The position numbers were made by a program, and so were the translations under genes. The notes beneath the pieces were generated by a model. That model was not told the DNA's origin, ran no database searches, and was given only the letters and a program-made list of their open reading frames with translations. Positions 9,301-20,047 of a stretch of 64,000 bases of DNA are shown one piece after another. The stretch is from contig NZ_CP017194.1 of assembly GCF_006770265.1 (NCBI RefSeq), positions 1,612,001 through 1,676,000 of the forward strand, in the 5' to 3' direction. Source of the DNA: Lactococcus carnosus. Its GTDB lineage: Bacteria > Bacillota > Bacilli > Lactobacillales > Streptococcaceae. How positions within the stretch are numbered: position 1 is the stretch's first letter; every line of letters starts with the position of its first letter.

Positions 9301-9700
9301 CTAAAAAATCCTCATCAAATAGTTCTTTGAAATCAGGTTTTGGTGTTTTTTCAGGGACAACACCAGCGACATGAATGTTGACCTCATCGATTACGATATC
9401 GCTCATGTCCAATACATTTTCTTTAACAATACGTTGCATTTCCATGGCAACACTTGGTACAGAAACACCATATGTTAAATAAACGTAGATATCTACGATA
9501 ATTTTTTCTTCATCTTGATGCACATAAACGCCACGACCATCAGCTTTTTTGCCGATAAGATCTGCAAAACGTTTGTTTCTCAAACTGTAAACACCATCGA
9601 TTTTAGCTGCTGCAACCGCAACAATCGTTTCGATAACTTGAGGTGCGATGACGATCTCACCGAGTGTTTCAATATTGATCATTGTATTTGTATCTGTCAT
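9290..9700 (-). CDS. Asp23/Gls24-family envelope stress response protein
   Basis: This 136-residue Asp23 (DUF322) protein begins INIETLGEIVIAPQVIETIV and contains IIVDIYVYLTYGVSVPSVA. Homologues sit at the membrane and influence cell-envelope homeostasis; in Bacillus this one (YqhY) lies next to nusB. I place the start at the ATG at 9700 because GAGGGGAAG lies just upstream. An ATG 14 codons earlier (9742) has no ribosome site and touches the efp stop. The order efp-asp23-nusB is conserved in Firmicutes. Confidence 0.92.
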   Translation of the reverse strand: MTDTNTMINIETLGEIVIAPQVIETIVAVAAAKIDGVYSLRNKRFADLIGKKADGRGVYVHQDEEKIIVDIYVYLTYGVSVPSVAMEMQRIVKENVLDMSDIVIDEVNIHVAGVVPEKTPKPDFKELFDEDFLDVD

Positions 9701-9744
9701 AATTTTTTCTTCCCCTCTTTTAATACGATTAATGTCAGGCATGA

Positions 9745-10302
9745 TTAGGCACGTTTCAAATAAGCACTTGTTTCAGTATTGATTTCAAGCTTTTGTCCAA
9801 CTTCAATAAAGTCAGGGACATTGACAACAAGGCCTGTTTCCATGATGGCAGGTTTTCCTGAACCAGTTACAGTTGCACCCTTGATAGAAGGTTGCGTCTC
9901 AGCGACTTCTAAGACAACAGTTGTCGGTACTTGAACACCAATGACTTCAGTACCAAAGAATTGAATTTTAACTTCTGCATTTTCAAGGATAAATTTCAAC
10001 TCGTTCTCAACACTTTCAACTGGAATTTCATATTGATCATATGTTTCATTATCCATGAAATACGCTGTATCATCCATTTTATATAGATATTGTGCATTAT
10101 GTGTCTCAATGATAGCTTGATCAAATTTTTCTTCTGGACGATATGACGTATCAAATGTAGAGCCAGAACGTACATCACGTAATTTCATACGCATGATCGT
10201 ATTGCCTTTACCAGGTTTGTGATGGCTTGCTTCTAGGACACGCAAGAGTTTCCCATCTGTTTCAAAAGTCATTCCCGCTTTCAGTTCGTTTGCTGCTACC
10301 AT
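9745..10302 (-). CDS. efp: Elongation factor P
   Basis: EF-P rescues ribosomes stalled at polyproline stretches. The protein has 185 residues, the normal length, with a KOW-like N-domain and two OB folds. The tip loop reads HHKPGKGNT with lysine at position 32, the residue that is post-translationally modified in other bacteria. No modifying enzyme is visible in the window. It is co-transcribed with pepP upstream and asp23-nusB downstream. Confidence 0.97.
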   Translation of the reverse strand: MVAANELKAGMTFETDGKLLRVLEASHHKPGKGNTIMRMKLRDVRSGSTFDTSYRPEEKFDQAIIETHNAQYLYKMDDTAYFMDNETYDQYEIPVESVENELKFILENAEVKIQFFGTEVIGVQVPTTVVLEVAETQPSIKGATVTGSGKPAIMETGLVVNVPDFIEVGQKLEINTETSAYLKRA

Positions 10303-10381
10303 GTGTTATAATCTCACTTTCATTTTCTGCATTTTTGTCTGTTCTCTCCATTTTATCATATTTCAAATAATTTCGCTATAT

Positions 10382-11440
10382 TTAGAGGATAATAAGTTCC
10401 TTTGGTGCTAAGGTCAAGACCTCTACGCCTTGGCTAGTGATCAATAAATCATCCTCAATTCTGACACCACCTAGACCATCTAGATAGATACCCGGTTCAT
10501 CTGTAATGACCATATTTTCTAGTAACTGCTCTTGTGATGATTTAGAAAAATAGGGCACTTCATGAACATCTAAGCCTAAGCCATGTCCGATACCATGCGT
10601 GAAGGCTTGCCCATATCCCGCAGCATCAATCATCTGACGCGCAGCAAGGTCGTAGTCGCCATAAGTAAGGCCAGCTTTACTTGCATCAATGACTGCTTGT
10701 TGGGCTTTTTGGACAACATGGTAAATAGCTTGTAACTTAGGATCTGCTTCTCCTACAAAAAAGGTTCGCGTCATGTCACTGGCATAGTGATCATAGTAAC
10801 AGCCAAAATCGACTGTGACAATATCCCCAAATTCGATTGGTTTATGGGTCGCACGACCATGCGGCAAGGCACTTCTCAACCCTGATGCCACGATGGTATC
10901 AAAACTAATACCAGATGCACCAAGCTCACGCATCTTGAAATCTAAAAAGGTTGCCAGTTCAAGTTCTGACTTACCAGGTTCAACAAATTTAAGGAGATCT
11001 CTATAAGCTTGATCCGAAATTTGACAAGCTTTCTTAATCGTTCTAATTTCATCTGGAGATTTGATTTGTCTCTGAATTTCTATAAAATTTGTCAAAGGCT
11101 TCAATTTACTAGCTGTTAACTGTGCTTGCATGGCTTGAAATTCAGCATAGGATAGGGTGTCTTCAAAGCCAAGGGTATTGATCCCTTCTTTTTTGACTAG
11201 CCTATCTATCTCAGCAATCGCTTGCCGGGTCTCGATAATTGTGAAATCAGGTGCTGACTCTCTGGCAGCAGTACTATAACGTGAATCTGTCAATAAATAC
11301 TGTGCTTGCTGTGTCAGCAAAACAGTGCCTGCTGATCCCCAAAACCCACTTAGGTAGTAAATATTTTTTAGATTAGTCACGATCATTGCATCTAATTCTT
11401 CAGTCTGCAGACGTTTTCGTAAGTTTAAAATTCTCGTCAT
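10382..11440 (-). CDS. pepP: M24-family Xaa-Pro aminopeptidase
   Basis: This metallopeptidase removes N-terminal residues preceding proline. The 352-residue protein has a creatinase-like N-domain followed by the pita-bread fold. Metal ligands are visible in VDFGCYYDHYASDMTR (two Asp), HGIGHGLGLDVHE (His), DEPGIYL (Glu) and GVRIEDD (Glu). It lies 79 bases upstream of efp, a conserved pairing in Firmicutes, and is probably in the same operon. PepQ (prolidase) is the alternative family member, but length and context fit PepP. Confidence 0.9.
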   Translation of the reverse strand: MTRILNLRKRLQTEELDAMIVTNLKNIYYLSGFWGSAGTVLLTQQAQYLLTDSRYSTAARESAPDFTIIETRQAIAEIDRLVKKEGINTLGFEDTLSYAEFQAMQAQLTASKLKPLTNFIEIQRQIKSPDEIRTIKKACQISDQAYRDLLKFVEPGKSELELATFLDFKMRELGASGISFDTIVASGLRSALPHGRATHKPIEFGDIVTVDFGCYYDHYASDMTRTFFVGEADPKLQAIYHVVQKAQQAVIDASKAGLTYGDYDLAARQMIDAAGYGQAFTHGIGHGLGLDVHEVPYFSKSSQEQLLENMVITDEPGIYLDGLGGVRIEDDLLITSQGVEVLTLAPKELIIL

Positions 11441-11444
11441 CTCA

Positions 11445-13949
11445 TCAGTCCTCGTTTTCTATCACTTTTTGATTATCTTGTAGGAGAAGTGCTAGCATGA
11501 CAAAGGCAATGTTAGCGTTATGCGAATAGGCAGTATAGCGTGGTTCCCAGGATGTCACATATTTTTTCTTATAATTGCGTAAGCCTTCGAAATTATAGAG
11601 GGAATCACCAAATTGATAAATTAAGTTCGCAATCCGTTCGGATACAAATGAACTTCTTGATGTCCCAACATTGGCAAGGGGTGTCATACCTAGATCAAAC
11701 TTGGCGATACCTGCTGCCTGAAAATGTTCAAATAGCTTGATAAATAGAAAGTCCATCACCCCTTTAGGGGCATCATCAGTATGTCTCATCAAATCAATGG
11801 TCACAAACTCTTTGGTATAAGTTGGCATGATGTTGGCAAAGGCAACAATCTGCTCATCTGAGCGGACAATCGCTATCGGTGCCTTCATCAAATAGGCTTC
11901 ATCAAAATAGCCCAGAGAAAATCCTTTTTCTCGACGTTTCCCAAGCCACTCATCAGAAATTGCGCGAAGTCTTGTCATCACCTCAGGTGTCACTTCATCA
12001 GCTGTTAAAATGGCTAAATGAAACCCTGCTTTTTCAACCTGGTTCACTGCTTGACGTTTCGTCTTATTTTTAGTTCCAGTCAAACTAAACTCAGTCAAGC
12101 TGACATGTCCCTCTTCTCCTTGTTTAATGAAATGATAGCCTAATTCGTGTAGTATCAAGGTCGTCTGCTCATCAATTTCATAGAAGACTGGGCGATAGCC
12201 AAGATGATCTGATAGTTTGATAAAAGCGAGTAGCGCCTCGTATAAACAAGTTAAATCTCCTGATGGTGTCCCCATCACAAGTATCTTATCTTGACGGATA
12301 GCAAATTGCACTAGTAATTTGTCCTCATAAACCCACATCCGTTTGTCACCCATAAACAAAAGCTGACTTTGTGTATTACCACCATAAGTTGACAGGATCG
12401 TTAGTGCTTTAGCTTCATCAAGTTCTGTCCCAATCTTGAGACGTTTCCCTTGTAAGTAATGTAGATATAAAAACCAAACTGCTGCCACAATAAATATCCC
12501 GATTAAGCCACTAAACCATATTTTTTCAGACGGAAATAATAGAAAATCATTTACCTTGTGATGCAGTTGATACGCAGGTCGGGATAAGGTGCCAACGATA
12601 ATATAAAGCAACATCAAGACAACTACGACAAAACTATCAAAAAGAATGGATTCATAACTCAAAACCAGCTGTTCTCTATATAATTCGCTGCGAATAAAGA
12701 TGGTCATCAAAAATAATACCGTCATCAGGACAATAGAGTACCAAGAAAAATCATCTACAAAGATGTAGCCAATCATGGCTAACTCGATAATTAAGGTAGG
12801 GATATAGGCGCGAGATACCCGATTTTTAATGGCACGACTGGTGATAATCAAGAGAAATCCTAAAATAATTTTAGGAGATTCTGAGATTAGATTTGCATTC
12901 CAAGGTGAAATACGTCGTAACCATACAAAATGTCGAAAGGCTTCGGGTACCGTAGCAGATAGGACCAGCAGACCTCCCGTTATGCCGATTAAAAGTGAGA
13001 CAACTTTATGTAAGACTTCCTTGCTCAAATTAATCGGTATCCCATCAAAGCGCTTGTCAAACTCACTTCCTGTGGTAAATAGCCAACTCAAAAGACCAAT
13101 ACTTAGTGGTAACAGATAATAGGCGAGGCGGTAAAGTAATAACCAAATTAGGATAATTTCCCTGGAAACACCCATATGGAGTAGGCCGAGTAACATCATC
13201 ACGTCAAATGAGCCAAGTGCACCAGGTATCATCGACAAAATACCAATCACTGAACTTGCAGTAACAAGGACGATCAAACTGGCGACTGATAATTTGACAT
13301 CCAACACATGACCAATGACGATGAAGGTCAGCATAACGCCACTCCACTCTAGAAAACTAGTCAATAACAATTCAGCCTGTAGCCTTTTTTTAAGACCACC
13401 CAAATTCTTCCTAGTAAATAAAAGCACGATAACAAAGTAAGCAGCAGCACCGATCAGCCAAGGACTATACTGTGCTAGAAAGTCATCAACCTTTCCTACT
13501 TTAATAAAAGTATAGCCAATTAAGCCATAGATTGACAATCCCGACAAGGCAAAAAAGAAGACTTTTGAGATGTTTGACAAAAGTTTTTCTTTACTCTCTT
13601 TACCATAATACTGACTACGTAAGCCAATAGAAACAGCACCACCAAATCCAGCAATATTGTTAATGGTGTTAATCAACCAAGATGTTTTGACCAGCTCACC
13701 TATTGGGAAATTGGTACCTACGAGCTTATTCAGTATCCTATCATAGTTTAGCATGGGAATGATACTGATCACCCCAGTTAACACAACTAACATCACATCA
13801 AAGAACGTTAATCTTTCAAAAATCAAGGCCAGTTTATCCGGCTTGACTTGCTTGATCAGACTTGCAATCTGAGTCAGCGCTATAAAGGCAACCGCAAGCA
13901 TAAAAATGAGTTTGAAATACTTTTTATTTTTTTTAAAGAAGTTCAGCAT
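11445..13949 (-). CDS. mprF: MprF, phosphatidylglycerol lysyltransferase/flippase
   Basis: MprF transfers lysine or alanine from tRNA to phosphatidylglycerol and flips the product, which lowers the negative surface charge and protects from cationic peptides. The 834-residue protein has an N-terminal integral-membrane flippase domain of many hydrophobic helices (to about residue 510). A C-terminal DUF2156 synthetase domain follows (KRMWVYEDKLLVQF, EKAGFHLAIL, SLGYFDEAYL, LGMTPLANVG). Size matches the two-domain form. Four bases separate its stop from the pepP start. Which amino acid it uses cannot be read from sequence. Confidence 0.93.
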   Translation of the reverse strand: MLNFFKKNKKYFKLIFMLAVAFIALTQIASLIKQVKPDKLALIFERLTFFDVMLVVLTGVISIIPMLNYDRILNKLVGTNFPIGELVKTSWLINTINNIAGFGGAVSIGLRSQYYGKESKEKLLSNISKVFFFALSGLSIYGLIGYTFIKVGKVDDFLAQYSPWLIGAAAYFVIVLLFTRKNLGGLKKRLQAELLLTSFLEWSGVMLTFIVIGHVLDVKLSVASLIVLVTASSVIGILSMIPGALGSFDVMMLLGLLHMGVSREIILIWLLLYRLAYYLLPLSIGLLSWLFTTGSEFDKRFDGIPINLSKEVLHKVVSLLIGITGGLLVLSATVPEAFRHFVWLRRISPWNANLISESPKIILGFLLIITSRAIKNRVSRAYIPTLIIELAMIGYIFVDDFSWYSIVLMTVLFLMTIFIRSELYREQLVLSYESILFDSFVVVVLMLLYIIVGTLSRPAYQLHHKVNDFLLFPSEKIWFSGLIGIFIVAAVWFLYLHYLQGKRLKIGTELDEAKALTILSTYGGNTQSQLLFMGDKRMWVYEDKLLVQFAIRQDKILVMGTPSGDLTCLYEALLAFIKLSDHLGYRPVFYEIDEQTTLILHELGYHFIKQGEEGHVSLTEFSLTGTKNKTKRQAVNQVEKAGFHLAILTADEVTPEVMTRLRAISDEWLGKRREKGFSLGYFDEAYLMKAPIAIVRSDEQIVAFANIMPTYTKEFVTIDLMRHTDDAPKGVMDFLFIKLFEHFQAAGIAKFDLGMTPLANVGTSRSSFVSERIANLIYQFGDSLYNFEGLRNYKKKYVTSWEPRYTAYSHNANIAFVMLALLLQDNQKVIENED

Positions 13950-13962
13950 ATTCCTATCTTTC

Positions 13963-14694
13963 CTATTTATCTTGTAAAAAACGTGTCACATAGCGATTAA
14001 ATATTGTGGGTTTGGATTGAGAAACCGTGTGAAATCCTCTGGGTATCTCTATAAATTGCCCATGGCTAGCTTGGGCAATTTTTTTAGAGGATGATAGCCT
14101 GATTAAATCATATTGACCAACGATAACTAAAACTGGCATCATGAATTTTTTTAAATCTGCTAATTTTACACCTATATCTTTGACCAATAAAGCAGAAACA
14201 GGACTACGAACAAAAAAATGTTCAATCTTTGATAAGACTCTAAATATAAAGTGGATATCCAAAAATTTTAAGTTGCCTGAATTTAAGATTAACTTGTTGA
14301 CTCGCTCTGGATAGTTTTTTGCAAACATCATGGCGATATTAGCCCCGTCAGAGAACCCTAAGATATCTACTTTTTTGAGATGTAAAGCATCTAGAACGTC
14401 CAAAAGATCTTGTGCCATTAGCTTGAAATTTAGCGCCTTAGAACTACTTGATTTCCCTTGATTTCTAGAATCAATGGCAATTGTATCAAATGGCAGACTC
14501 ATCTGTGGTTCAAAATAGGCCGAGCTTTGCGAATTACCATGGAGCAGGATCAAAGGTGTCCCTTTTCCTGTTCGTCGGTAATGAATCACCCCACCATCCT
14601 TGACCTTGATATCCCCTGACATCAGCGTATCAGTTTTACCTTGCATTGTCATCCGACTTGCTCCCATTGTTAAACGTGCTAGTAACCAGTTCAT
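13963..14694 (-). CDS. Alpha/beta-hydrolase-fold protein
   Basis: This 243-residue hydrolase has an oxyanion segment LILLHGNSQSS, nucleophile elbow ILGFSDGANIAM (Ser), acid in VIVGQYD and catalytic His in RGFHTVS, so the triad is complete. There is no signal peptide. It sits 13 bases upstream of mprF and is probably co-transcribed. The substrate is unknown; esterase, thioesterase and lipase are all possible. Confidence 0.85.
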   Translation of the reverse strand: MNWLLARLTMGASRMTMQGKTDTLMSGDIKVKDGGVIHYRRTGKGTPLILLHGNSQSSAYFEPQMSLPFDTIAIDSRNQGKSSSSKALNFKLMAQDLLDVLDALHLKKVDILGFSDGANIAMMFAKNYPERVNKLILNSGNLKFLDIHFIFRVLSKIEHFFVRSPVSALLVKDIGVKLADLKKFMMPVLVIVGQYDLIRLSSSKKIAQASHGQFIEIPRGFHTVSQSKPTIFNRYVTRFLQDK

Positions 14695-14778
14695 ATCTTT
14701 ATTCTACTCTTTTAATTATAGCATGGTGTGTTTCCAATTTTAAATAATATTTAGTTGATTTTATCAACCCAGTAGTAG

Positions 14779-14806
14779 AAAAAAAACCGTCTGCCTATAA
14801 ACGGTT
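14779..14806 (-). terminator. Terminator after the membrane-anchored esterase gene
   Basis: On the minus strand AACCGT pairs with ACGGTT across a 10-base loop and is followed by eight T. It begins about 30 bases after the stop at 14837. Confidence 0.85.
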
Positions 14807-14836
14807 ATTTTCTACTCAAAACTAGGTGTCCTTGCC

Positions 14837-15844
14837 TTACTTATACTGCCTTACAAACTGCAAGGTCTGTTCATAACATGCTTTTGACTCATCTGTTGCA
14901 TAATTAAACTGATATTCATGTGCCATCTGTTTCTTTTGGTCTTTGTAAAATAACCCTGTAACCGGTAGGTTTAGTGATGTTAATTTTGATACCAAGGCAA
15001 GCCCCTGATCTTGGAATGAATAGGCATTCCCATCAGTGATATAGGTCGGTGGAAATGCCGTTGTGACATGGTCAACCACACTTGCCTCGAATAACTTAGG
15101 ATCTTTTTGCCAATTTTTTGTGCCAATTAAAGACCAGGCAACTGTTTTGATGAAAAATTTCATCGCTTTCCCATCAAGCGCTTGATCAGCCATCTGTTTG
15201 ATATCTACTGGACCACAGTAAGAGATAGCACCTTTGATCGTTTTAGCGTCTAACACTTGTGATATGCCAACTTGTTTAGCATAGCTAGGATTCGTCTGTG
15301 TCGCCGCAAATTGCAAGGCAATTTGACCGCCTGCGCTATCTCCACCTAAGAACAGGTTAGATAAGTCTAACCGTTTATCCTTCTGCTTTTTAAGTGCGCT
15401 TATCAGCTCCTCTACCTGGACAACCTGGTTAGGGTATTGAGAGCTAGGGGCTACTTGGTAATTCATCGATACGACCGCAACCTGTGCGTCAGAGGCGATT
15501 CTTGTTGCAAACTCTTTTGCACCTTCTTTATCTCCGCCAACATAACCGCCCCCATGAACCCATAATAAAACAGGGACTGGGTCTTTGCTCGCTTTAGGAT
15601 AATAGACATCATATGTATTATCCTTAAATTTTGACTGATAGGTCTTATCCAATGATACCGTTACATTTTTAGCAGCACTGTCAAAAGGTTTCTGATCTGA
15701 AATTTTCACTTCTCCATTAAATGCCCTTGCGATAAGCATCGCACTAGGTTTTGGAGACACTTGAAAAGCGATAAAAGCAACTACGGCTAGACCTAGAATA
15801 ATACCCAGTACCCACAATACAATCTTCATTATTTTTTTCTTCAT
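14837..15844 (-). CDS. Membrane-anchored alpha/beta-hydrolase (esterase/lipase, HSL-like)
   Basis: The 335-residue protein starts MKKKIMKIVLWVLGIILGL, an N-terminal membrane anchor or signal sequence, so the enzyme likely faces outward. The catalytic domain has the HGGG motif (LLWVHGGGYVGGDKEG), nucleophile Ser in LGGDSAGGQIALQ, a candidate acid in ITDGNAYSFQDQG and His in MAHEYQF. This resembles hormone-sensitive-lipase-type esterases. It is flanked by its own terminator, so it is probably monocistronic or follows the FUSC gene. The natural substrate is unknown. Confidence 0.85.
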   Translation of the reverse strand: MKKKIMKIVLWVLGIILGLAVVAFIAFQVSPKPSAMLIARAFNGEVKISDQKPFDSAAKNVTVSLDKTYQSKFKDNTYDVYYPKASKDPVPVLLWVHGGGYVGGDKEGAKEFATRIASDAQVAVVSMNYQVAPSSQYPNQVVQVEELISALKKQKDKRLDLSNLFLGGDSAGGQIALQFAATQTNPSYAKQVGISQVLDAKTIKGAISYCGPVDIKQMADQALDGKAMKFFIKTVAWSLIGTKNWQKDPKLFEASVVDHVTTAFPPTYITDGNAYSFQDQGLALVSKLTSLNLPVTGLFYKDQKKQMAHEYQFNYATDESKACYEQTLQFVRQYK

Positions 15845-15925
15845 GATTTTCTTTCTTTAATCTGATAGCTATGCATATAAATCAGAATCAGAGCTATGCT
15901 GATCAGCTACTCGACCTAATGCACA

Positions 15926-16963
15926 TTAGAATTCATTATCATTTGTTTTAAGCGCGTAATGCATCATACCAATTAGGAGGGCCACTAATAAACTACCAAT
16001 GATAACACCATTCAGTCTACCTAATATCAAGGCAGTGTGATCTCTCTTAGTTGTCAAAAGACTTAATAGCAGAACCAGAGGATTGGTAAAAAAGTTCGCC
16101 AAGGCATAATTTCTTGGCATAAAATACTCGACTGAAATATTTAAAAAAAGCAAAATAATCATGATAGTTAGCGTTGATAAGGGGAGGGATATCAGCACAG
16201 CACCTATCAGCAAGCCGATGATGCTACCCAGAATTCTGCCTAAATAACGATGCTTGATAATCGCTACTTCTTCCCCACTCAGTACTGCAGCACTACTGAT
16301 TAATACCCAATAGCCAAAGTCCTCACGAAGCAAATAGGCAATATAGCCAGCTACAAATAGAATGAAAGCAAAATTAATCGCATCAATCCAAACCCGTGGC
16401 CGATTATAGATCGTCACATAATATTTATCCTTAAAAGATAACCTTTGAAACGGTGACTGTTCGCCTTGCCATGGTAATTTCTCAATATAAGAGAGTAACA
16501 CCGCATTGATAATACCAGAGATGATCCCAATACTGATGTAACTACTCATTTTTGGTAAATCATATAGGGGTAAGCTCAAATTGGTCGCCGTTGCAAAAAC
16601 CATGATTACAAAAAAATGACCTGGCTTTGGTATCCGATATATTTTAGTGGCTAAAAACCCGATAATATAGAGTATGGCAATCGCAAAAGGTAATAAAAAG
16701 ATAGCCTTTGATACAAAAACACCTAAGACAAAAGCAGCTATTAGACTCAGACCATGATATAGGGTCGCTTTTAGATTATAGACAATGCTTATCTTTTGAA
16801 AGGCTAAGTAACTAAATGCACCAAGCACACCAAATTGTGAAATCACTAGATTGTGGCATACTAACCCTATCACTAAAGGGTACAGAATGGATAACCCTGC
16901 GCCAACTGGTCGTAAAATAGAATCGTCAATTTTTTTATAGTTCAGTAATGCTATGATAACTGT
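15926..16963 (-). CDS. FUSC-family integral membrane protein (aromatic-acid exporter-like); start uncertain
   Basis: The first codon acceptable to standard rules is GTG at 16873 (315 residues). The frame, however, stays open to 16963 and encodes a plausible N-terminus (ALLNYKKIDDSILRPVGAG, then LSILYPL). A strong Shine-Dalgarno run, AGAGGAGAGAGGAG, lies at 16967-16980, right before this extended frame, where only ATC, ATA or CTG codons are found at usable spacing. About ten hydrophobic segments in two blocks with a soluble middle (SFKDKYYVTIYNRPRVWIDA) match the FUSC (fusaric-acid-resistance-like) architecture. The true start may be non-standard or may have been lost by mutation. Substrate unknown. 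Confidence 0.7.
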   Translation of the reverse strand, partial: TVIIALLNYKKIDDSILRPVGAGLSILYPLVIGLVCHNLVISQFGVLGAFSYLAFQKISIVYNLKATLYHGLSLIAAFVLGVFVSKAIFLLPFAIAILYIIGFLATKIYRIPKPGHFFVIMVFATATNLSLPLYDLPKMSSYISIGIISGIINAVLLSYIEKLPWQGEQSPFQRLSFKDKYYVTIYNRPRVWIDAINFAFILFVAGYIAYLLREDFGYWVLISSAAVLSGEEVAIIKHRYLGRILGSIIGLLIGAVLISLPLSTLTIMIILLFLNISVEYFMPRNYALANFFTNPLVLLLSLLTTKRDHTALILGRLNGVIIGSLLVALLIGMMHYALKTNDNEF

Positions 16964-17304
16964 TTACTCCTCTCTCCTCTAGAAAACAATATGTCTTGTT
17001 TCTATATCTACCCAGACAATCACTTCCAAATTAGGCGTGATCTCTAGTTTACTAACTTAAAAAACGCACGACATAACATGCATACGTTTTCCCTCTCGAA
17101 TCGTTCATCTATCAAAATTTTAGCAATATATCTAATTTTTGTCAATATATAAGATAAGACATTGACCTTTACGAATTTGCCTTTAAACGACCTAATTTGT
17201 CCCTATTTTTTTGAGACTATATGAAACTACCTGAAATTAGAAACACAAAAACCGCACTGTTATGCGGTTTTACTTTCGTGTATTCTCATGTAGTTGCCAA
17301 AATA
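16964..17304. other. Intergenic region between the FUSC gene and tRNA-Cys
   Basis: It holds the FUSC ribosome site (16967-16980) and an imperfect hairpin near 17053-17095 whose minus-strand 3' arm ends CGTTTTTT, a possible terminator or leader structure. The tRNA terminator at 17246-17270 lies at its upstream end. No further coding frame is convincing. Confidence 0.5.
17246..17270 (-). terminator. Terminator after tRNA-Cys
   Basis: On the minus strand AACCGCA and TGCGGTT pair around a short loop and are followed by TTTTTGTGTTT. Confidence 0.85.
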
Positions 17305-17375
<71 letters not shown>

Positions 17376-17439
17376 ACAACTATTCTATTATATACTAGAA
17401 TAGCTATCATTGTCAAGATAAGTCATCAATATTTTGTCA

Positions 17440-19464
17440 TCACTTGGTGATTGTTAACTCACTACCCGTTTTTTGAATGCCTTCTGGCATCGTCCAGTCT
17501 GGATTATTCGTCTTTGATGCCAGATAAGTCATCATTTCACGATAAACGTCTAAAGCAAGATACAATTTAGATCCCCAAACCGGTGTCAATCCATTTTGAT
17601 AGCCTGACCATACCGCCATCGAATACTTTGGTGTATAGCCGACAAAGTTTTCATCCGGCGCAAGAGAGCTGCCATCATATCGACCATCTATATTAGCCAT
17701 AGCTTGACTATATAGATCATCACTATAGTTTGATGTTCCTGTTTTCCCTGCTTGGTGTAGCCCTGGGATGACACCATTTGTCATCGTCCCATTTGTAATC
17801 ACACCTTTAAGAATATCTGTGACTGTATAGGCTGTTGTCGCCTTCATCGCACGACTCCTAGCAGGTTTAAATACAGTCTCTTTACCATCTGCATCTACTA
17901 TCTTATTGACATAGTAAGGTTTGGTATAAATACCACCCGAACTAAATGCCGCATAGGCAGCTGCCATGTTTTCAGAACTAGCCCCATATTTACTGCTGTC
18001 ATATGTTGGACTATCATCGTGGTTATTACTAGAGATTGCATTTGAATATTGCATGTTTGGATAGTTAATTCCTAATCCCTCAAGGAATTTCTGTGATTTA
18101 TCTAATCCAACTGCAGCAAGCGTCTTAATCGCTGGAATGTTCCGGGAGCCCCAAACTGCTTTTCTAACTGTTATATTGCCTTGATAAAGCTTGTCCCAGT
18201 TATAAACAGGCGTGTTCGAACCAGGATACGTATACCAGCTATCATTAATGATATCACCAGTTGACTTGTAGACACCATATTCATAGGCAGGTGCATAGTC
18301 AGTCGGTGGCTTCATGGTAGAGCCCCAGTCTCGGTTAGTTTGCACAGCTTGGTTTAGGCCAAATGTGACATCTGTCGGCTGTTTACGTCCACCAAGTTGC
18401 GCAACAACAGCGCCAGAATCAACATCGATAATTGTCGATGCAACCTGGAAAAGATCATCAGGGAAGGCCACATATTGGTCTGTATTGAATATATCCCATA
18501 GTCTTTGTTGGGCTGCATTGTCCAATGGCGTATAGATTTTAAGACCTGATTTATCAACATCTAACCCAGTTTTATCCTGAACTTCTTCAATCACTTGTTT
18601 AATATAGTTATCAAGATAGCTTGGAATTGATTTATGAGTTGACGGTGCTTGCAAGCCATCAGTAATCGGTTTGGCTATCGCCTCATCCATTTGTTTTTTG
18701 GTGATTTTCTTGTAGCGATACATGGCACCTAAGACCATATCACGTCGTTGCTTAGCAGCTTCTGGATGCGCATAAGGATCATAGGAGTTTGGTGCTTGTG
18801 GCATGCCAGCAAGTAGCGCAACCTGTGACAAATCCAAGTCAGTTAGCGCTTTGCCAAAATAGTTTTTTGATGCCGTGAGCATCCCATAATAGCCATTACC
18901 AAGATACGTTTTATTGATATAATAAGTAATAATTTCTTCTTTTGTATTCTGACGCTCAAGATTAACTGCCATCCACGCTTCTTGTGCTTTACGCTGAATC
19001 GTTGCATCTTCTGATTTGGTCGAGTAAAATGATAACTTAATCAACTGCTGAGTAAGGGTAGACCCACCTTGCATACTATCGTTTTGTGTATTATGAATAA
19101 CTGATGAGATAATCCGAATCGGATCAACACCTCGATGTTTGAAGAAACGGTGGTCTTCAATAGATGTTACTGCATCTACCAAGGCTAAGGGAATATCTTT
19201 TGTTTTTGCTAACTCTCGCTTCTCAACCCCTAAATCCGCTAATACCTGTCCATCTTTATCATAGATAACAGGAGAAGGTTTAGATTGCAGTTTAGACTCC
19301 TCTAGGGCTGGTGCATCCTTTGCATAATAAACAAAAAGGGCTACGCCTGCTGCAAATGCCAGAATAATAGCTGTAAATATTGAAATGAGAAACCATTTAA
19401 TCACTTTCAACACACGTAATTTTGATTTTTGTCTATTTTGTTGTAGATTTGAAATGTGAGTCAC
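17440..19464 (-). CDS. pbp1A: PBP1A, bifunctional class A penicillin-binding protein
   Basis: The 674-residue protein polymerises and crosslinks peptidoglycan. A basic N-terminal tail and one transmembrane helix ([20 protein letters not shown]) precede the GT51 glycosyltransferase domain. That domain has [12 protein letters not shown] (catalytic Glu) and [12 protein letters not shown]. The transpeptidase domain carries STMK ([13 protein letters not shown]), SRN (WGSRNIPA) and KTG ([12 protein letters not shown]). It closely follows pneumococcal PBP1a motifs such as YSNAISSN and [10 protein letters not shown]-like text. It overlaps the 3' end of recU by 32 bases, the streptococcal recU-pbp1A pair. 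Confidence 0.96.
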   Translation of the reverse strand: MTHISNLQQNRQKSKLRVLKVIKWFLISIFTAIILAFAAGVALFVYYAKDAPALEESKLQSKPSPVIYDKDGQVLADLGVEKRELAKTKDIPLALVDAVTSIEDHRFFKHRGVDPIRIISSVIHNTQNDSMQGGSTLTQQLIKLSFYSTKSEDATIQRKAQEAWMAVNLERQNTKEEIITYYINKTYLGNGYYGMLTASKNYFGKALTDLDLSQVALLAGMPQAPNSYDPYAHPEAAKQRRDMVLGAMYRYKKITKKQMDEAIAKPITDGLQAPSTHKSIPSYLDNYIKQVIEEVQDKTGLDVDKSGLKIYTPLDNAAQQRLWDIFNTDQYVAFPDDLFQVASTIIDVDSGAVVAQLGGRKQPTDVTFGLNQAVQTNRDWGSTMKPPTDYAPAYEYGVYKSTGDIINDSWYTYPGSNTPVYNWDKLYQGNITVRKAVWGSRNIPAIKTLAAVGLDKSQKFLEGLGINYPNMQYSNAISSNNHDDSPTYDSSKYGASSENMAAAYAAFSSGGIYTKPYYVNKIVDADGKETVFKPARSRAMKATTAYTVTDILKGVITNGTMTNGVIPGLHQAGKTGTSNYSDDLYSQAMANIDGRYDGSSLAPDENFVGYTPKYSMAVWSGYQNGLTPVWGSKLYLALDVYREMMTYLASKTNNPDWTMPEGIQKTGSELTITK

Positions 19465-20047
19465 CTCCTAAAAGTTTGTGAATGGGGTCAAGATATGGGA
19501 TACTAGGTAGTAGCTGATTTGAAATTTCATCTCCTTTATCCTCAATAAAAGTTAGAGGAATTGATTTTTGACCCTTATGTTCTTTATAAAATGGGATCAA
19601 ATCAGATGCTTTAAGTAAGAATGTTCTTGAAAGCACTGTAAAATGTAAGAGGACAAAAGCAATGCCTTTTTGACTTAATACATTTTCCATGTGTTCAATT
19701 TGATGGTCATGAAAGTTTTTCAGGGGAAAACTCGTTTTATTCTGTGTTTCCTTTGCTTCAAAATCAATATAGTAGCCCTGATAGACACCCGAATAATCTG
19801 TTGTCGATGCCTGCCGAAAATAAGCTTCTGTAATTTTTGCTCGACTACGCTTGGGATAATCGACTTTAACGATTTGAATTGGTGTCGGTTTTTTATGTAT
19901 CACTGCCAAGCCATGCGCCAAGTAATAGGCATTTGTTGCATTAATTTCAGCTTCAAAGCTCATCCCACGCTTACCAAATTTAACTGGTTTAGGCTGTTGA
20001 TTTTTTTGTTTTCGGGCACTTACAATACCACCTGGATAATTAACCAT
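19433..20047 (-). CDS. recU: RecU, Holliday junction resolvase
   Basis: RecU resolves four-way junctions in recombination and chromosome segregation. The 204-residue protein starts MVNYPGG at the ATG at 20047, which is preceded by GAAGGAGAAC; an upstream ATG at 20092 has no comparable site. The conserved core is [39 protein letters not shown] and the nuclease segment [10 protein letters not shown]. The last codons overlap pbp1A, linking cell-wall synthesis and DNA processing as in streptococci. Confidence 0.95.
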   Translation of the reverse strand: MVNYPGGIVSARKQKNQQPKPVKFGKRGMSFEAEINATNAYYLAHGLAVIHKKPTPIQIVKVDYPKRSRAKITEAYFRQASTTDYSGVYQGYYIDFEAKETQNKTSFPLKNFHDHQIEHMENVLSQKGIAFVLLHFTVLSRTFLLKASDLIPFYKEHKGQKSIPLTFIEDKGDEISNQLLPSIPYLDPIHKLLGGDSHFKSTTK

